DNA of 64,000 nucleotides. Origin: CAZUDO01 sp964618895. Its GTDB lineage: Bacteria > Desulfobacterota > Binatia > DP-6. The DNA is taken from assembly GCA_964618895.1 (NCBI GenBank), contig CAZUDO010000054.1, forward strand, positions 9,736 to 73,735, read 5' to 3'. Below are positions 50,967 through 58,774 of the stretch, piece after piece. The position numbers were made by a program, and so were the translations under genes. The stretch's first letter is position 1. Each line of letters begins with the position of its first letter. The notes under the pieces are model-generated. The model ran no database searches. It worked only from the letters and a program-made list of their open reading frames with translations, and was not told where the DNA came from.

Positions 50967-53069
50967 ATGGCCGCCAACACCGCAGTCGCCACGCGGCCGC
51001 AGACCGGGTCCGCGAACGCCATCCCCACCGGCGAGATGATCCTCCCGCTCGCCCTGGTCGCGGTGGTGATCATCATGGTGATCCCGCTGCCGTCGATGCT
51101 GATCGACCTGCTGCTGGCGGTGTCGATCGCGCTCGCGCTCATCATCCTCATGGTGAGCATGTACACCCGGCAGCCGCTCGAGTTCTCGACCTTCCCGTCG
51201 GTGCTGCTGGTGGTGACGCTCTTCCGGCTGGCGATGAACGTGGCGTCGACCCGCCTGATCCTCCTGCACGGCCACGACGGGCCGGCGGCGGCGGGGCACG
51301 TGATCCAGGCGTTCGGCAACTTCGTCGTCGGCGGCAGCTACGCCGTCGGCGTGGTCGTCTTCCTCATTCTGGTGGTGATCAACTTCGCGGTCATCACCAA
51401 GGGCGCCGGGCGCATCGCCGAAGTGGCGGCGCGCTTCACCCTGGACGCCATGCCGGGCAAGCAGCTCGCCGTCGACGCCGACCTGAACAGCGGGCTCATC
51501 ACGGAGAAGGACGCGCGCGCGCGCCGGCAGATGATCGAGGAGGAGGCGGATTTCTACGGCGCCATGGACGGCGCCAGCAAGTTCGTGCGCGGCGACGCCG
51601 TCGCCGGGCTCGTCATCACCGCCATCAACATCGTGGGCGGCTTCTTCATCGGGGTCGTGCAACAGGGCATCGACGTGAAGACGGCGGCCGAGACCTACAC
51701 CATTCTCACCATCGGCGACGGGCTGGTGACGCAGCTGCCGGCGCTGCTCATCTCGACTGCCGCCGGCATCATCGTGACCCGGGCCGCCTCGGGCGCCGAT
51801 CTCGGCACCGAGGTGAGCGGCCAGCTGTTCACCAGCCCGCGCGTCCTGTGGATGGTGACCGGCATCCTGGGCGCGTTCGCGCTCCTGCCAGGGCTGCCCT
51901 TCCTGCCGTTCGTGGCGCTCGCCGGGGCCACCGGCGCGCTCGCGGCCGCCGGCGGGGTGACGCCACCCGTCCTTCCGGAGGCCGCAGGCGGGTTGCCCGC
52001 CGCGGGCCCGCACGACGACAAGCCCGACACGCTTCTCCCGCTCGACGCGATGGAGCTCGAGGTGGGCTTCGAGCTGGTGCCGCTGGTCGAGTCGGGCGGG
52101 CCCGGGGGGAGCGACCTGGTCGAGCGCATCCGGACGCTGCGCCGCCAGCTCGCGCTCGAGATGGGGTTCATCGTGCCGCCCATCCACATCCGCGACAACC
52201 TGCAGATGCGGCCGAACGAGTACCAGATCCTGCTGAAGGGCAACGAGGTCGCGCGCGGCGACATCCGCACCGGCTACAGCCTGGCGATCAACCCCGGCAC
52301 GGTCGAGAGCACGGTCCCGGGCGTGCCGACGCGCGAGCCGGCGTTCGGGCTCGACGCCCTCTGGATCACGGCGCAGGAACGCGAGCGCGCCCAGCTGGCG
52401 GGCTACACGGTGGTCGACGCGGCGACCGTCATCTTCACGCACCTGACCGAGATCATCCGGCGCCACGCGCACGAGCTGCTCGGGCGTCAGGAGGTACAGC
52501 AGCTCCTCGACACGCTCGCCAAGAAGCAGCCCAAGGTGATCGAGGAGCTGGTGCCGCAGCACCTGCCCGTCGGCGGGGTGCAGAAGGTGCTGCAGAACCT
52601 GCTGCGCGAAGGGGTCTCCATCCGCGATCTGGGCACGATCCTGGAAACGCTCGCCGACCATGCGCCGCGCACCAAGGACGCCGAGGCGCTCACCGAGTTC
52701 GCGCGCCAGGCGCTCGGGCGGTCGATCACCAAGCGCCTGCTGGCGCCGTCCGGCACCCTGGCGGTGATGACGCTGGCGGCGCCGGTCGAGCGCCAGCTGA
52801 TCGAGGCGGTGCAGCGCACCGAGCACGGCGGCGTGCTGGCGCTCGATCCCGCGCTCGCGCAGCGCCTGGTCGGGCGCCTCGGCACGACGGCCGAGCGCTT
52901 CGTCGCGCGGCAGGCGGCGCCCGTTCTCCTCTGCTCGACGGCGGTGCGGCCGCATCTCCGCCAGCTGATCGAGCGTACGCTGCCGGGCCTGGCGGTGATC
53001 GCGCCCGGCGAGATCGCGCCGACGGTACGCGTCCAATCCCTCGGGGTGGTGAACTGCGATGAAGATTAG
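50967..53069 (+). CDS. flhA: flagellar export gate protein FlhA
   Basis: The product is 700 residues. The membrane half has FSTFPSVLLVVTLFRLAMNV and the FHIPEP-type region VVINFAVITKGAGRIAEVAA, FTLDAMPGKQLAVDADLNSG. The cytosolic half binds chaperones (ALEMGFIVPPIHIRDNLQM, PNEYQILLKGNEVARGD, VSIRDLGTILETLADHAP). The start at 50967 is set by the membrane domain and a strong ribosome site. The stop overlaps flhF by 11 bases. Confidence 0.96.
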   Translation: MAANTAVATRPQTGSANAIPTGEMILPLALVAVVIIMVIPLPSMLIDLLLAVSIALALIILMVSMYTRQPLEFSTFPSVLLVVTLFRLAMNVASTRLILLHGHDGPAAAGHVIQAFGNFVVGGSYAVGVVVFLILVVINFAVITKGAGRIAEVAARFTLDAMPGKQLAVDADLNSGLITEKDARARRQMIEEEADFYGAMDGASKFVRGDAVAGLVITAINIVGGFFIGVVQQGIDVKTAAETYTILTIGDGLVTQLPALLISTAAGIIVTRAASGADLGTEVSGQLFTSPRVLWMVTGILGAFALLPGLPFLPFVALAGATGALAAAGGVTPPVLPEAAGGLPAAGPHDDKPDTLLPLDAMELEVGFELVPLVESGGPGGSDLVERIRTLRRQLALEMGFIVPPIHIRDNLQMRPNEYQILLKGNEVARGDIRTGYSLAINPGTVESTVPGVPTREPAFGLDALWITAQERERAQLAGYTVVDAATVIFTHLTEIIRRHAHELLGRQEVQQLLDTLAKKQPKVIEELVPQHLPVGGVQKVLQNLLREGVSIRDLGTILETLADHAPRTKDAEALTEFARQALGRSITKRLLAPSGTLAVMTLAAPVERQLIEAVQRTEHGGVLALDPALAQRLVGRLGTTAERFVARQAAPVLLCSTAVRPHLRQLIERTLPGLAVIAPGEIAPTVRVQSLGVVNCDED

Positions 53070-54066
53070 ACGATTCACGGCGGACACGATGACGCTGGCA
53101 CTGCAGGCGGTGAAGGCGGCGCTCGGGTCGGAGGCGGTCATCCTGGAGACCGCCGAGGTGAGGGGCCAGGCGGTGGTGACGGCGGCCATCGACGACGACG
53201 AGCCGTTCGCGGCGGCGCTGCCCGACGGCGACTTGACGCGCGAGGTGCGCGCGCTCCTCGGCGTGGTGCGCCAGCTGGTCGACGTGCGCTGGGCCACGGC
53301 GCCGGAACGGGTGCGCCCCGAGGTGGCGTGCCTGCATCACCGCCTGATGGAGCAGGGGCTCGACGGCGTGATCGCGGCCGCGCTGGTGCGCGCTACGGCC
53401 GAACGCCTGGAGGCCGACCCGTCCGTGCCCGCCGCGCTGGCGGGCACGCTGGCCGCGACGGTGGGTGGTCCGGGGTCCATGGCCCAGCCACGTGTGCGCG
53501 TGTTCGTCGGACCGCCCGGTGACGGCAAGACGACTACCATCGTCAAGCTGGCCGCGATCGCGCGCCGCGAAGGCCGGCGGGTGGCGCTGGTCGGCACCGA
53601 CACCTACCGGATGGGCGCGGCGGCCGCCCTGGAAGGCTACGGACGGGTGCTCGGCGTCGAGGTGGCGAGCGCCGCGGGCGGGCGCGAGCTGGGCGGGGTC
53701 CTGCGGCAACTCTGCGAGGTCGACCTGGTCCTGGTGGACACGGCGGGGGTGAGCCCGGGTCAGGCGGACGAACTTGCTGAGTTGGCGGAATTGACCCGGG
53801 TGGCGGGACCCGGGGTCGCCCGGACCCTGGTGGCGAGTGCCACCCACGGACGCGCCGCGGCGCACGCCACCTGGCAGGCGTTCGCGCCCCTGGCGCCGGA
53901 TTCGTGCGTGCTGACCAAGGCGGACGTGGCCCCGGGGGGCCCGGTGGTGGGGCTCTGCTGGCGGCAGGGAGTGCCCGTGTCGCACCTCGGCACGGGACGG
54001 CGGGTTCCGGACGATCTCGAGCCGGCCACGGCCGAACGGCTGGCACGGTGTCTGCTGGCAGCCTGA
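53059..54066 (+). CDS. flhF: flagellar placement GTPase FlhF
   Basis: The product is 335 residues, an SRP-type GTPase that fixes flagellar position and number. The start KIRRFTADTMTLALQAVKAA and the NG-domain motifs VFVGPPGDGKTTTIVKLAAI, LVGTDTYRMGAAAALEGYG, DLVLVDTAGVSPG and VLTKADVAPGG are present. The basic linker is short. It is coupled to flhA and precedes flhG. Confidence 0.94.
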   Translation: MKIRRFTADTMTLALQAVKAALGSEAVILETAEVRGQAVVTAAIDDDEPFAAALPDGDLTREVRALLGVVRQLVDVRWATAPERVRPEVACLHHRLMEQGLDGVIAAALVRATAERLEADPSVPAALAGTLAATVGGPGSMAQPRVRVFVGPPGDGKTTTIVKLAAIARREGRRVALVGTDTYRMGAAAALEGYGRVLGVEVASAAGGRELGGVLRQLCEVDLVLVDTAGVSPGQADELAELAELTRVAGPGVARTLVASATHGRAAAHATWQAFAPLAPDSCVLTKADVAPGGPVVGLCWRQGVPVSHLGTGRRVPDDLEPATAERLARCLLAA

Positions 54067-54098
54067 TTGCCCCGGGCACCGGGGGGAGGACGCAGGGG

Positions 54099-54953
54099 AT
54101 GGTGGAGATGCGGGTGATCGCGGTCGCGAGCGGCAAGGGTGGGGTGGGCAAGACCAACCTGGTGGTCAACCTGGCGGTGGCGCTGGCGCGGGCGGGGCAG
54201 CGGGTGTGCATCCTCGACGCCGACCTGGGACTCGCCAACGTCGACGTGCTCCTCGGCCTCACGCCGCAGGCGAGCCTGCTGCACGTCCTGCGCGGCGAGC
54301 GACGGCTGGTGGACGTGATCGTCGACGGGCCGGCCGGCGTCCGTGTCATCCCGGCCGCGAGCGGCGTCGAGGAGCTGACCGCGCTCACCACCGCCGAGCG
54401 CCTGCGCCTGCTCGACGAGGTCGATGCCCTCGCCGACGGGCTCGACGTGCTCCTGGTCGACACCGCCGCCGGCATCTCGTCGAACGTGCTGTACTTCACG
54501 GCGGCGGCGGCCGAGGCGCTGATCGTGGTCACGGCCGAGCCGACCTCGCTCACCGACGCCTACGCGCTCATCAAGGTGCTGGCGCTGCGCTACGGCCGGC
54601 GCGAGTTCCTGGTGGTCGTCAACATGGCCGCCGACGCGGCCGACGCGAGCGCGACCTTCCAGCGCCTGGCGCGCGTCGCCGAGCGCTTCCTCTGCGTGCG
54701 CCTCGAGTACCAGGGCTACGTGCCGTACGACGACGCCGTCCCGCGCGCCGTGCGCCAGCAGCAGCCGGTGGTCGAGCTCGCGCCCGGCACGCCGGCGAGC
54801 GTCGCGCTGGCGACCCTCGCCCGCCGGGTCACCGGGCGGCCGCCGGCCGGGCCGAGCGGCGGGGTGCAGTTCTTCTTCCAGCAGCTCCTCGGCCAGCAGC
54901 TCCTCGGCCAGCAGCTCCGCGGCCAGCAGCTCGGCCCCGAGGGGAGGGCGTAG
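54099..54953 (+). CDS. flhG: MinD/ParA-like flagellar number regulator FlhG
   Basis: The product is 284 residues. The deviant Walker A is ASGKGGVGKTNLVVNLAVAL; DADLGLANVDVLLG and VLLVDTAAGISSNV follow. FlhG stimulates FlhF and limits flagellar number; in FleQ systems it also restrains FleQ. The last 30 residues carry a short glutamine-leucine repeat. The C-terminal membrane-binding helix of typical FlhG is not obvious. Strong GGGGGAGG site at 54082-54090. Confidence 0.93.
   Translation: MVEMRVIAVASGKGGVGKTNLVVNLAVALARAGQRVCILDADLGLANVDVLLGLTPQASLLHVLRGERRLVDVIVDGPAGVRVIPAASGVEELTALTTAERLRLLDEVDALADGLDVLLVDTAAGISSNVLYFTAAAAEALIVVTAEPTSLTDAYALIKVLALRYGRREFLVVVNMAADAADASATFQRLARVAERFLCVRLEYQGYVPYDDAVPRAVRQQQPVVELAPGTPASVALATLARRVTGRPPAGPSGGVQFFFQQLLGQQLLGQQLRGQQLGPEGRA
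54879..54935 (+). repeat. 15-base tandem repeat at the end of flhG
   Basis: Three copies of CAGCAGCTCCTCGGC (the third with one change) and a shortened fourth encode QQLLG-QQLLG-QQLRG-QQLG. The unit is in frame, so copy-number change would keep the reading frame. Confidence 0.9.
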
Positions 54954-54956
54954 CAG

Positions 54957-55772
54957 ATGCCGGGTATGAGCTCCGAGACGCGCGCCCGCCTGCGCGGGCG
55001 GGCGGTGACTCCGACGGCGCCGTACGAGGCGCCGGCCGGCAATCGTGACGAGGTCCTGCGGCGGCACCTGCCGCTCGTGCGCCGCGTCGTGCAACGCCTG
55101 GCGGCGCGCAAACCGCCGCACATCGAGATCGACGATCTGGTGTCGTGGGGCATCGTCGGCCTCCTCGACGCGATCACCAAGTACGACCCCAAGAAGGAGG
55201 CGTCGTTCGCCACCTACGCCCAGTTCCGCATCCGCGGCGCGGTGCTCGACCACCTGCGCTCGCTCGACTGGGTGCCGCGCAGCGTGCGCCAGAAGGCGAG
55301 CCTGATCGAGAAGGTGGCGCGCGGGCTCGAAGGGACGCTCGGCCGGTCGCCGACCGAGGAGGAGATCGCGACCGAGCTCGGGGTGTCGATCGACGCCTAC
55401 CAGGAGCTGCTCACCCGCATTGGCGAGATGACGCTGTTCAGCATCGAGGACCTCGGCTTTCGCAATGGCGAGGAACGCCTGATGCTCGAGCAGCAGGTGG
55501 ACGAGGACGATATCGACCCACTCGGCGCGCTGCTCACGCGCGAGCGCGTCGACCTGGTCGCCGAGGCCATCAAGCGCCTGCCCGAGCGCGAGCAGGTGGT
55601 GGTGTCGCTCTACTACCACGAGGATCTCACCATGAAGGAGGTGGGGTCGGTGCTGGGGCTCACCGAGTCGCGCGTGTCGCAGCTGCACTCGCAAGCGATG
55701 CTGCGGCTCAAGAGCCATCTGGCCCTGCACTTCAGCCAGTGCCCGCCGGCGCCGGCGGAGGAGGGCGCATGA
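54957..55772 (+). CDS. fliA: flagellar sigma factor FliA (sigma-28)
   Basis: The product is 271 residues. Region 2 (HIEIDDLVSWGIVGLLDAIT, YAQFRIRGAVLDHLRSLDWV), region 3 (LGRSPTEEEIATELGVS) and region 4 (EREQVVVSLYYHEDLTMKEV, LTESRVSQLHSQAMLRLK) have the FliA order. It directs late flagellar genes and is held by FlgM, which is coded 0.8 kb downstream. It starts three bases after flhG; a second ATG is at 54966. Confidence 0.95.
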   Translation: MPGMSSETRARLRGRAVTPTAPYEAPAGNRDEVLRRHLPLVRRVVQRLAARKPPHIEIDDLVSWGIVGLLDAITKYDPKKEASFATYAQFRIRGAVLDHLRSLDWVPRSVRQKASLIEKVARGLEGTLGRSPTEEEIATELGVSIDAYQELLTRIGEMTLFSIEDLGFRNGEERLMLEQQVDEDDIDPLGALLTRERVDLVAEAIKRLPEREQVVVSLYYHEDLTMKEVGSVLGLTESRVSQLHSQAMLRLKSHLALHFSQCPPAPAEEGA

Positions 55773-55945
55773 ACGCGAGCACTGCCGGGACGGGCGTCGA
55801 GGCGATCGCGCGCGACCGCAGCGGCCGGCGCGAGGCCGGTGCGCAGCGCGGCCGGCGGCCGGCGGCCGTCGTCCCGCCGCCCGACGATGCTGACGACGGG
55901 GCGGCTCCGCGACCGGCGACCGGACGGCTCGATGTCCTCGCCTGA
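55769..55945 (+). CDS. small hypothetical protein
   Basis: A 58-residue frame overlaps the fliA stop by four bases (ATGA). The product is Arg/Ala/Pro/Asp-rich, low in hydrophobics and has no recognisable domain. Coupling is its only support; it may be a non-coding spacer. Confidence 0.35.
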   Translation: MNASTAGTGVEAIARDRSGRREAGAQRGRRPAAVVPPPDDADDGAAPRPATGRLDVLA

Positions 55946-55955
55946 GGAGATTCCC

Positions 55956-56303
55956 ATGCACACCCTGCTCTTCATCTCGACCGTGATCGACCTTGCCGCC
56001 GTCGCGGCGCTCGGGTTCATCGTGTGGCGGAGCGGCCGCGAGTGGGAGGTCGCCCTCGGTATGCAGCGCGCGGCTCTCGACAGCCTGCGCGCCGACCTGT
56101 CGCAACTGGTCGACGAGGCCGAACGACGCGCACAGGCGCTCGACGAAACCCTCGGCGTCCGCGAGCAGCGCCTGCGTTCGCTCCTCGGTGACCTCGAACG
56201 CGCCGAGCCGGCGCGGCGCCGGGCCGCCGACGACCCGCGCGATCCCGCGGAGGCGCGGCTGTTGCGGGATATGGCGGTGGATTTCGGAGCGCGGCGCGCA
56301 TGA
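55956..56303 (+). CDS. DUF2802-like membrane-anchored coiled-coil protein
   Basis: The product is 115 residues. One N-terminal membrane helix (LLFISTVIDLAAVAALGFIV) is followed by a long coiled coil (LDSLRADLSQLVDEAERRAQ). The size, layout and position after fliA match DUF2802 proteins found in flagellar clusters; the role is not known. AGGAGA site before the ATG at 55956. Confidence 0.65.
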   Translation: MHTLLFISTVIDLAAVAALGFIVWRSGREWEVALGMQRAALDSLRADLSQLVDEAERRAQALDETLGVREQRLRSLLGDLERAEPARRRAADDPRDPAEARLLRDMAVDFGARRA

Positions 56304-56480
56304 GTGTGGCGGCGGTGCGGATGCCGGGGGGCCTCTCCGCACGAGTCGGGTGCCCCTGCGGTCCGGTTTCGGGCGGCGCGGCCTCGGGTCGAGCGGCGGT
56401 GGTTCAGACGGCGGACGAGATGCTGCAGACTCCCAATGCGATTGTATCCCAGCCGGGGCGTCGCTGTGCGCGGGCGGGGC

Positions 56481-56508
56481 TCAAGCTCGATGACGATCGT
56501 GCCGATAC
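56481..56508 (+). promoter_or_regulatory. sigma-28 (FliA) promoter upstream of flgM
   Basis: TCAAGCTC (-35) and GCCGATAC (-10) are separated by 12 bases, close to the FliA consensus TAAAGTTT-N11-GCCGATAA. Transcription would start about 40 bases before flgM. This gives FliA feedback control over its own inhibitor, plus flgN, csrA and fliW. No gene is seen in 56304-56480. Confidence 0.7.
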
Positions 56509-56552
56509 AGTAACGGGTCACCAGGATTGATGGGAAGGAACGGGCTGGAACC

Positions 56553-56852
56553 ATGAACATCACCGACGGAAAAGGCGTGCTCGAATCGCAGCTTGCCTAT
56601 CCGGCCGCCGTCCGCGGCGGGGCGGCGAGCACGGTCGCCGGGGCCGCCGCGCCGGCCGCCGACCGGGTGAGCGTGTCCGATGCGGCCCGCGACCTCGTCC
56701 GGCTGCGGGCGGCGGCGCGGGACGATGACCCGGGGGCGGCCGATCGGGTGGCGGCCCTGCGGGCGGCGGTCGCCTCGGGCCAGTACCGCGTCGATCCGAC
56801 CGTGGTCGCCCGCAGCGTCCTGCGCGAGCTCGTGAGCGAGCACGTGCACTAG
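56553..56852 (+). CDS. flgM: anti-sigma-28 factor FlgM
   Basis: The product is 99 residues: a disordered N-terminal half, then VSVSDAARDLVRLRAAA and the sigma-binding helices (DRVAALRAAVASGQYRVDPT VVARSVL). FlgM holds FliA inactive until it is exported through the finished hook. A AAGGAA site precedes the ATG. Confidence 0.9.
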   Translation: MNITDGKGVLESQLAYPAAVRGGAASTVAGAAAPAADRVSVSDAARDLVRLRAAARDDDPGAADRVAALRAAVASGQYRVDPTVVARSVLRELVSEHVH

Positions 56853-56888
56853 GGCCGCTCACGTTGCGGGGAGGCCGGGGAGGTGGGG

Positions 56889-57362
56889 ATGGATCAGCTC
56901 GAGAACCTGTGTGTCGTGCTGGGGGAGGAGGCGCGCGTGTGCGCCGCCCTGGTCGGCGTGCTGCGCGATGAACAGCGGGCTGTCGTCACCCTGCAGCCGG
57001 GAGCGATCTTCGCCTGTCTGGAGCAGGGCGAGGTGCTGCAGGAGAAGTTGGCGTCGCTCGCGGCACGCCGCCGTGCCCTGATGCAGAAGGTGGCGATCGG
57101 CTGTGGAAGCGTGGGTGCATCGGCCACGGCCGTGCTGCCGTTGCTTCCGCCCGCTCCGCAGGCGCGACTGCGCACGGAGCTGCGCCAGCTCCGGCGGACG
57201 CTCCTCGAGGCGCGGGGTCTCGAACGACAGAATGCGCGGCTGATCGGCAGCGGGCTCGAGACCACCTCCCCGGTCCTCGACATCGTCACGGATCCCCCAG
57301 ACCAGCCTCGCGAGCCTGCTGCCGATCCGAAGGACCCACCTGGACTAAAGCTTCCGCGCTGA
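56889..57362 (+). CDS. flgN: FlgN-family chaperone for hook-filament junction proteins
   Basis: The product is about 157 residues, helical, with the FlgN pattern (LENLCVVLGEEARVCAALVG, AIFACLEQGEVLQEKLASLAA RRR). FlgN escorts FlgK and FlgL to the export gate. Neither client gene is in the window. ATG at 56889 follows GGGGAGG; a GTG two codons earlier is also possible. Confidence 0.8.
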   Translation: MDQLENLCVVLGEEARVCAALVGVLRDEQRAVVTLQPGAIFACLEQGEVLQEKLASLAARRRALMQKVAIGCGSVGASATAVLPLLPPAPQARLRTELRQLRRTLLEARGLERQNARLIGSGLETTSPVLDIVTDPPDQPREPAADPKDPPGLKLPR

Positions 57363-57402
57363 ATGGCCGACAGAAGAATCAGGGCAGGGAGCCCGTTCGT
57401 CA

Positions 57403-57645
57403 ATGCTAGTCCTGACACGGAAGTTGGGCGAGGTGATTCGCGTCGGCGACGCGGTCACCGTGCGCGTCCTGGAGGTGAAGGGGAACCAGGTGCGCCTGGG
57501 GATCGACGCGCCGGTCGAGGTGCGCATCTATCGCGAAGAGGTCTACCGCGCCATCCGCAAGGAGAACGAGGACGCCGCCGCCGCGGAGCGGGCGAGCCTC
57601 GATGAAGCCGTAAAAACATGGCAGAGCCAGCGCGAGAGACCCTGA
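57403..57645 (+). CDS. csrA: carbon storage/flagellin translation regulator CsrA
   Basis: The product is 80 residues, with the invariant start MLVLTRKLGEVIRVGD and VRLGIDAPVEVRIYREEVY. CsrA binds GGA motifs in mRNA leaders and represses flagellin translation. It overlaps fliW, its protein antagonist, by 28 bases. Confidence 0.97.
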   Translation: MLVLTRKLGEVIRVGDAVTVRVLEVKGNQVRLGIDAPVEVRIYREEVYRAIRKENEDAAAAERASLDEAVKTWQSQRERP

Positions 57646-58082
57646 CCCCGGTCGACACCGTGTCGCTGCGCTCGCAGCGGTTCGGCGACTACGACGTGCC
57701 CGCCGACCGGGTGCTCGCGTTCGCCGAGGGGCTGATCGGCTTCCCGACCGCCCGGCGCTTCGCGCTGCTCGACGCGCCGCGTCCCGAGTCCCCGTTCCGC
57801 TGCCTGGTGTGCCTCGACCTGCCCGAGCTCGGCTTCGTGGTGTGCGACCCGGTCCGTCTGTGGCCGGACTATGCCGCCGACGTGCCGGTGCTGGCGGGCT
57901 CGGCTGCGGGCGACGTGGCGGTGCTGGCGATCGTCACCATCCCGCACGACGCGCGCGAGATGACCGCCAACCTGATGGCGCCGCTGGCGATCGACTCGCG
58001 CACGCGCGTCGGCCGCCAGGTGGTGCTCGACATCGGGCGCTACGGGACGCGCCACCCGCTGCTGGCGCCGCCGATCGCGTAG
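57618..58082 (+). CDS. fliW: flagellar assembly factor FliW
   Basis: The product is 154 residues. FliW pattern: FAEGLIGFPTARRFALLD, FRCLVCLDLPELGFVVCDP and MTANLMAPLAIDSRTRVGRQ VVL. FliW binds either CsrA or flagellin, so that flagellin export frees it to block CsrA. An intact flagellin gene must lie elsewhere, since only a remnant was seen at 16.2 kb. Confidence 0.95.
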   Translation: MAEPARETLTPVDTVSLRSQRFGDYDVPADRVLAFAEGLIGFPTARRFALLDAPRPESPFRCLVCLDLPELGFVVCDPVRLWPDYAADVPVLAGSAAGDVAVLAIVTIPHDAREMTANLMAPLAIDSRTRVGRQVVLDIGRYGTRHPLLAPPIA

Positions 58083-58146
58083 CGCGCGCAGGTCCAGAAC
58101 CTCGAAGGGGTTGCCGCCAGCGGTATTACCGGTCATACTCTTCGAC

Positions 58147-58404
58147 ATGAAGACGGCCGTGTCTCTCCCGGACGACTTGTTCCAGGAGATCGACGCCTGT
58201 GCTCGCGCCCTGCGGCTGACACGGAGCGGACTGCTCGCGAGAGCCGCCAGGGACTTCGTGGCGCGTCACCGTGGCCCGGACCCGACGCAAGCGTGGAACG
58301 ACGCCATCGACGCGGCCGGCCAGCCGGGCAACGATCCGGCGGCGCGCGCCTTTCGCCGTCGAAGCGCGGAGGTCGTTGGCCGTGGCTCGGGACGGCGGCG
58401 GTGA
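58147..58404 (+). CDS. MazE-like ribbon-helix-helix antitoxin
   Basis: The product is 85 residues. The RHH part KTAVSLPDDLFQEIDACARA LRLTRSGLLARAARDFV is followed by a toxin-binding tail. It overlaps the mazF GTG start by four bases. Confidence 0.88.
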   Translation: MKTAVSLPDDLFQEIDACARALRLTRSGLLARAARDFVARHRGPDPTQAWNDAIDAAGQPGNDPAARAFRRRSAEVVGRGSGRRR

Positions 58405-58748
58405 TCCGTCGGGGCGAGGTCTGGTGGGTCGACTTCGGTGAACCGAAGGGGGCGATGCCGGGGTACCGCCATCCCGCCATGATCGTCCAGCGCGACGAGG
58501 TCAACGCCAGCCGGATCGACACGGTCGTCGTGTGCGTGCTGACCAGCAACCTGGCTCTGGCGAGCGCGCCTGGGAACGTCCGGCTTCCGCGCAGAACGAC
58601 CGGGCTTCCCCGGGATTCGGTGGCGAACGCTTCCCAGATCGCCACCATCAACAAGGGCGACCTCGAGACGCTGGTCGGGAAGCTGCCGCCGCGCGTGGTC
58701 CGGGAGGTGGACGACGGTCTGCGCTGGTTCCTCGGGCTCGGGGAGTGA
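58401..58748 (+). CDS. mazF: MazF/PemK-family mRNA endonuclease toxin
   Basis: The product is 115 residues. Motifs: RRGEVWWVDFGEPKGAMPGY RHP, MIVQRDEVNASRIDTVVVCV LTSN, and SQIATINKGDLETLVGKLP. It is the second MazF in the window and is only distantly similar to the one at 44440. It terminates the run that follows fliW. Confidence 0.92.
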   Translation: MIRRGEVWWVDFGEPKGAMPGYRHPAMIVQRDEVNASRIDTVVVCVLTSNLALASAPGNVRLPRRTTGLPRDSVANASQIATINKGDLETLVGKLPPRVVREVDDGLRWFLGLGE

Positions 58749-58774
58749 ACGAGAGATGGTCCCCGCGGGCTTTC

